Below, in pieces: positions 12,498-14,409 of a DNA stretch of 14,409 nt (its first letter is position 1; the number at the start of each line of letters is the position of its first letter). The DNA is from UBA349 sp964444115. Its GTDB lineage: Archaea; Methanobacteriota; Methanobacteria; Methanobacteriales; Methanobacteriaceae. The DNA lies in assembly GCA_964444115.1 (NCBI GenBank), contig CAYUFT010000056.1:1-14409 (forward strand). The letters run 5' to 3'. The notes under the pieces were generated by a model. The model did not search any database. It saw only the letters and a list, made by a program, of their open reading frames with translations, and was not told where the DNA came from. A program made the translations under genes and the position numbers.

Positions 12498-13295
12498 ATG
12501 TCAGTAAAAAATAATAAGTCCCATAAAAATTCAAAAATCTCTCCTAATTCTTTACTGAGGAAGTTTTCTAATAAAACAAAACTCGAAAATTCAGAACCAA
12601 ATGTTTCTAAAATAGAATCTCAAATAGATGAATCTGAATTTCACAGTTTTGAAAGTTTCTTTGATGCAGTAAAGAAGGCAGTTGGTTCAGTAAATATGGA
12701 TAAAAATCTGGATTTTATTTCTACTCCTCAAATTTCAGATGCTTTACAAAAAATTAATGGATCTAATGGGGTTATACCTTATGTGAAATCGGTTAATGGT
12801 AAAAAAACATTTGGAAGGGTTTTAACTGTACAAACTAATGATGTTGATTGGGGAACTTCAGTTAAGGCAATTGATGAAGCTAAAATAGGAGAAGTCATTA
12901 TTATTGATGTTGAAGGTGATAAAGCTGCGATTTGGGGCGAGTTAACGTCTAAAGCAGCACAAAAGAAAGGAATTTCTGGTACAATAATTAATGGGGCTTG
13001 CAGGGACTTTGATGCCATAAAAAATATGGATTATCCTGTTTTTTCAAAGAAAATTGTTCCTAATGCTGGAAAACCTCTCTTAAATGGAAAAATAAATGTT
13101 GATCTCTGTTTAAATGGAATTAAAGTTAATCCTGGAGATTATATATTTGGTGATGAATGTGGTGTTGTTGTAATTCCTCAAAATATTTTTGATGATACAA
13201 TAAAAACATTATGGGAAATTAAAAATTCTGAAAAAAGGATAATTAATCAAATAAATGATGGAAAATCTCTATTAGAAATTTTAAAATTAAATTAA
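12498..13295 (+). CDS. RraA-like / class II aldolase-fold protein with disordered N-terminus
   Basis: This 265-residue protein has an RraA-type domain from about 68 to 262. Members of this fold include RNase E inhibitors in bacteria and metal-dependent 4-hydroxy-4-methyl-2-oxoglutarate or oxaloacetate-cleaving enzymes. Motifs seen are STPQISDAL (75-83), IWGELTSKAAQKKGISGTII (145-164), NGACRD (165-170; Arg169 and Asp170 are the usual substrate- and metal-binding pair) and FGDECGVVVIP (217-227). Archaea lack RNase E, so an aldolase or decarboxylase role is more likely; the substrate is unknown. Residues 1-65 are rich in K, N and S and look disordered, an extension not usual for the family. The chosen ATG at 12498 is 4 nt after the DUF211 stop, with a weak AGGA-type site. 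The frame is open further upstream, but that would overlap DUF211. Confidence 0.85.
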   Translation: MSVKNNKSHKNSKISPNSLLRKFSNKTKLENSEPNVSKIESQIDESEFHSFESFFDAVKKAVGSVNMDKNLDFISTPQISDALQKINGSNGVIPYVKSVNGKKTFGRVLTVQTNDVDWGTSVKAIDEAKIGEVIIIDVEGDKAAIWGELTSKAAQKKGISGTIINGACRDFDAIKNMDYPVFSKKIVPNAGKPLLNGKINVDLCLNGIKVNPGDYIFGDECGVVVIPQNIFDDTIKTLWEIKNSEKRIINQINDGKSLLEILKLN

Positions 13296-13405
13296 TTAAT
13301 CTTAAATGATTCTTAAATGGATTTACTGACCAATTAATTTGCTAAATTCATTTTGGATGTGCATATGTTATAATACTATGCAATATTATTATGAGTGGTG
13401 TTTAA
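13296..13405. other. Gap between the RraA-like and membrane-protein genes
   Basis: There is no clear terminator for the upstream unit. A short direct repeat, TCTTAAATG, starts at 13300 and 13312. A four-codon ATG-to-TAA frame (13391-13405) ends just before the next start and is probably meaningless. Confidence 0.4.
13368..13375 (+). promoter_or_regulatory. TATA box of the UPF0104 gene
   Basis: TTATAATA predicts transcription from about 13396, leaving roughly 10 nt before the ATG at 13406. GTGGTG in this leader is a modest match to the archaeal anti-Shine-Dalgarno sequence. Confidence 0.5.
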
Positions 13406-14409
13406 ATGTCTCCTATAGAAAACGAGGTCGAGCAAGAAGATGTTCTGGGATTTATCCGTGAACATAAAAAGAAAATTATTCTTTCGTTTATAGCTGCGGC
13501 CATAATTGTATTCATAGTTACTGCTCTTGCAGGGTTGGATGGGATTATAACTGCACTTCAAAAAACTAATTACTGGCTTTTGGCCCTTAGTTTTATTTTA
13601 GAAGCATTTATAACACTTGTATGGACTTTAAGATGGAAGCTAATACTTGATGTAATAGATGAATCACCTAAGTTTACTAGTTTAATGGTAATGCTATTTG
13701 CTAGCTTGTTTGGGAATAATATAACTCCGGGTGCTGCTGGAGGAGAACCATTAAGAGCATACATTTTAAGAGAAGTTAAGGGAACTCCTTTTGAGCTTGG
13801 ATTCGCATCTTCAACTGCAGACAGGGTTTTTGAATTTTTACCATTTATAATTATATCTGTTCTGGCGGCAATATTGATTTTGACCTGGGATATCTCTATT
13901 TGGACTCGGGTTCTGGTAACGGTGCTTATTATTTTGTGCATAGTATTCTTTAGTGTGATAATTTATGCTGGAATCAACAAAGATATTGCTCAAAGAATCA
14001 CATTGTCTGTAGCCCGTTCAGTATTTCCTTTCTTTTCGAAATTAACTCGTAAAGAAATTACTTTCTCAGAAATAAGCGAAAAATTGATATTTTATATTAA
14101 TCGGTTTACCACAGGATTTGCCATGGCCTTAAAAGATAGAAAAGTTCTTTTAATAGGTTTTCTTCTTTCTTTTGGAATGTGGGGCCTTGATATGGTCCGT
14201 TTTTATGTTTGTTTCTGGGCAGTAGGGATTCAACCTCCTCTACTTCCGTTAGTAATTATTTATACAGTCGGAGTTTTGATTTCACTTCTTCCACTTATCC
14301 CCGGATCACTGGGAATTAGGGAGGCCACACTGGTAGCACTTTTTGCAGTGGCAGGTATATCTGCAGATTATGTGGTTGCAGCAAGTATTATTGACCGTAT
14401 AGGTAGTTA
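13406..14409 (+). CDS. UPF0104 / LPG-synthase-TM family membrane protein (partial, 3' end outside the window)
   Basis: An open frame runs from ATG 13406 to the right edge (334 codons, no stop). After a charged cytoplasmic N-terminus (1-23), hydrophobic segments lie at about 24-43, 57-75, 92-103, 142-160, 166-188, 246-262, 263-274, 280-298 and 306-318. Family signatures are NNITPGAAGGEPLRAYIL (104-121) and LIPGSLGIREATLVALF (297-313). These identify the archaeal UPF0104 group, related to the membrane half of bacterial lysylphosphatidylglycerol synthase and to flippase-like proteins. The aminoacyl-transfer domain of MprF does not precede it. A role in moving or modifying a lipid or lipid-linked sugar is inferred only. 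The length already matches the family, so little is missing. The start is supported by a TATA box at 13368-13375. Confidence 0.9.
   Translation, partial: MSPIENEVEQEDVLGFIREHKKKIILSFIAAAIIVFIVTALAGLDGIITALQKTNYWLLALSFILEAFITLVWTLRWKLILDVIDESPKFTSLMVMLFASLFGNNITPGAAGGEPLRAYILREVKGTPFELGFASSTADRVFEFLPFIIISVLAAILILTWDISIWTRVLVTVLIILCIVFFSVIIYAGINKDIAQRITLSVARSVFPFFSKLTRKEITFSEISEKLIFYINRFTTGFAMALKDRKVLLIGFLLSFGMWGLDMVRFYVCFWAVGIQPPLLPLVIIYTVGVLISLLPLIPGSLGIREATLVALFAVAGISADYVVAASIIDRIGS

Noticed and set aside
13376..13941. Two minus-strand open frames under the UPF0104 gene
   Set aside because: The plus-strand frame encodes a clear membrane-protein family with its signature motifs, so the opposite frames are chance.
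1..14409. tRNA, rRNA or a known riboswitch
   Set aside because: No GC-rich folded segment or recognisable tRNA arms were seen in any gap of this AT-rich window; covariance-model searches could not be run.

Overview
The window looks like chromosomal DNA of an AT-rich methanogenic archaeon of the Methanobacteriales, most likely a mesophilic Methanobacterium-type genome. The taxonomic signs are an archaeal-type DnaG primase, a small archaeal stand-alone Toprim protein, an archaeal XerA-type recombinase, a LonB-like AAA+ protein, DUF211, a class II photolyase and a UPF0104-type membrane protein. Promoters look archaeal: TATA-like boxes lie roughly 25 nt before short leaders, and terminators are T-rich. 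The genus is an inference and cannot be proved from the sequence alone. There is no rRNA, tRNA, CRISPR array, insertion sequence or phage module.

Layout: (1) 1-1565, minus strand: bioY (biotin ECF-transporter S component) overlaps a downstream DUF1284 cysteine-rich gene by 32 nt. (2) 1566-4023, minus strand: a DUF523-DUF1722 protein of the RudS/YbgA type (candidate tRNA 4-thiouridine desulfidase) followed by a class II CPD photolyase, suggesting a small UV-response pair. (3) 4440-6969, plus strand: two overlapping signal-transduction genes, REC-PAS-HisKA_2-HATPase and REC-HisKA_2-HATPase, which are tandem paralogues with no DNA-binding output gene beside them. (4) 7054-11697, minus strand: in transcription order a small Toprim protein, DnaG primase, a LonB-like AAA+ ATPase that carries a zinc ribbon and has no protease domain, and XerA. 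This is an information-processing cluster. (5) 12203-13295, plus strand: DUF211 and an RraA-like protein, 4 nt apart. (6) 13406 to the right edge, plus strand: a multi-spanning UPF0104/LPG-synthase-TM protein cut by the window end.

The four leftmost genes (DUF1284, bioY, photolyase, RudS-like) all appear to start with TTG. Each has a purine-rich Shine-Dalgarno element 7-9 nt upstream and no usable ATG before the conserved domain. DUF211 starts with GTG. Several start calls here are shorter than the longest open frame because a GGAGG- or AGAAGG-type site decides the start.

The intergenic regions are rich in near-perfect inverted repeats. The best are at 1321-1338 (bioY), 4133-4154 (RudS-like gene), 8107-8128 (xerA), 9958-9971 (Lon-like gene; it has the GGAA-N6-TTCC form of the NrpR operator known from Methanococcus), 11237-11268 (between the Toprim gene and dnaG) and 12165-12176 (DUF211). 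The strongest leads for new biology are the RudS-like/photolyase pair and the protease-less zinc-ribbon Lon ATPase next to primase and XerA.
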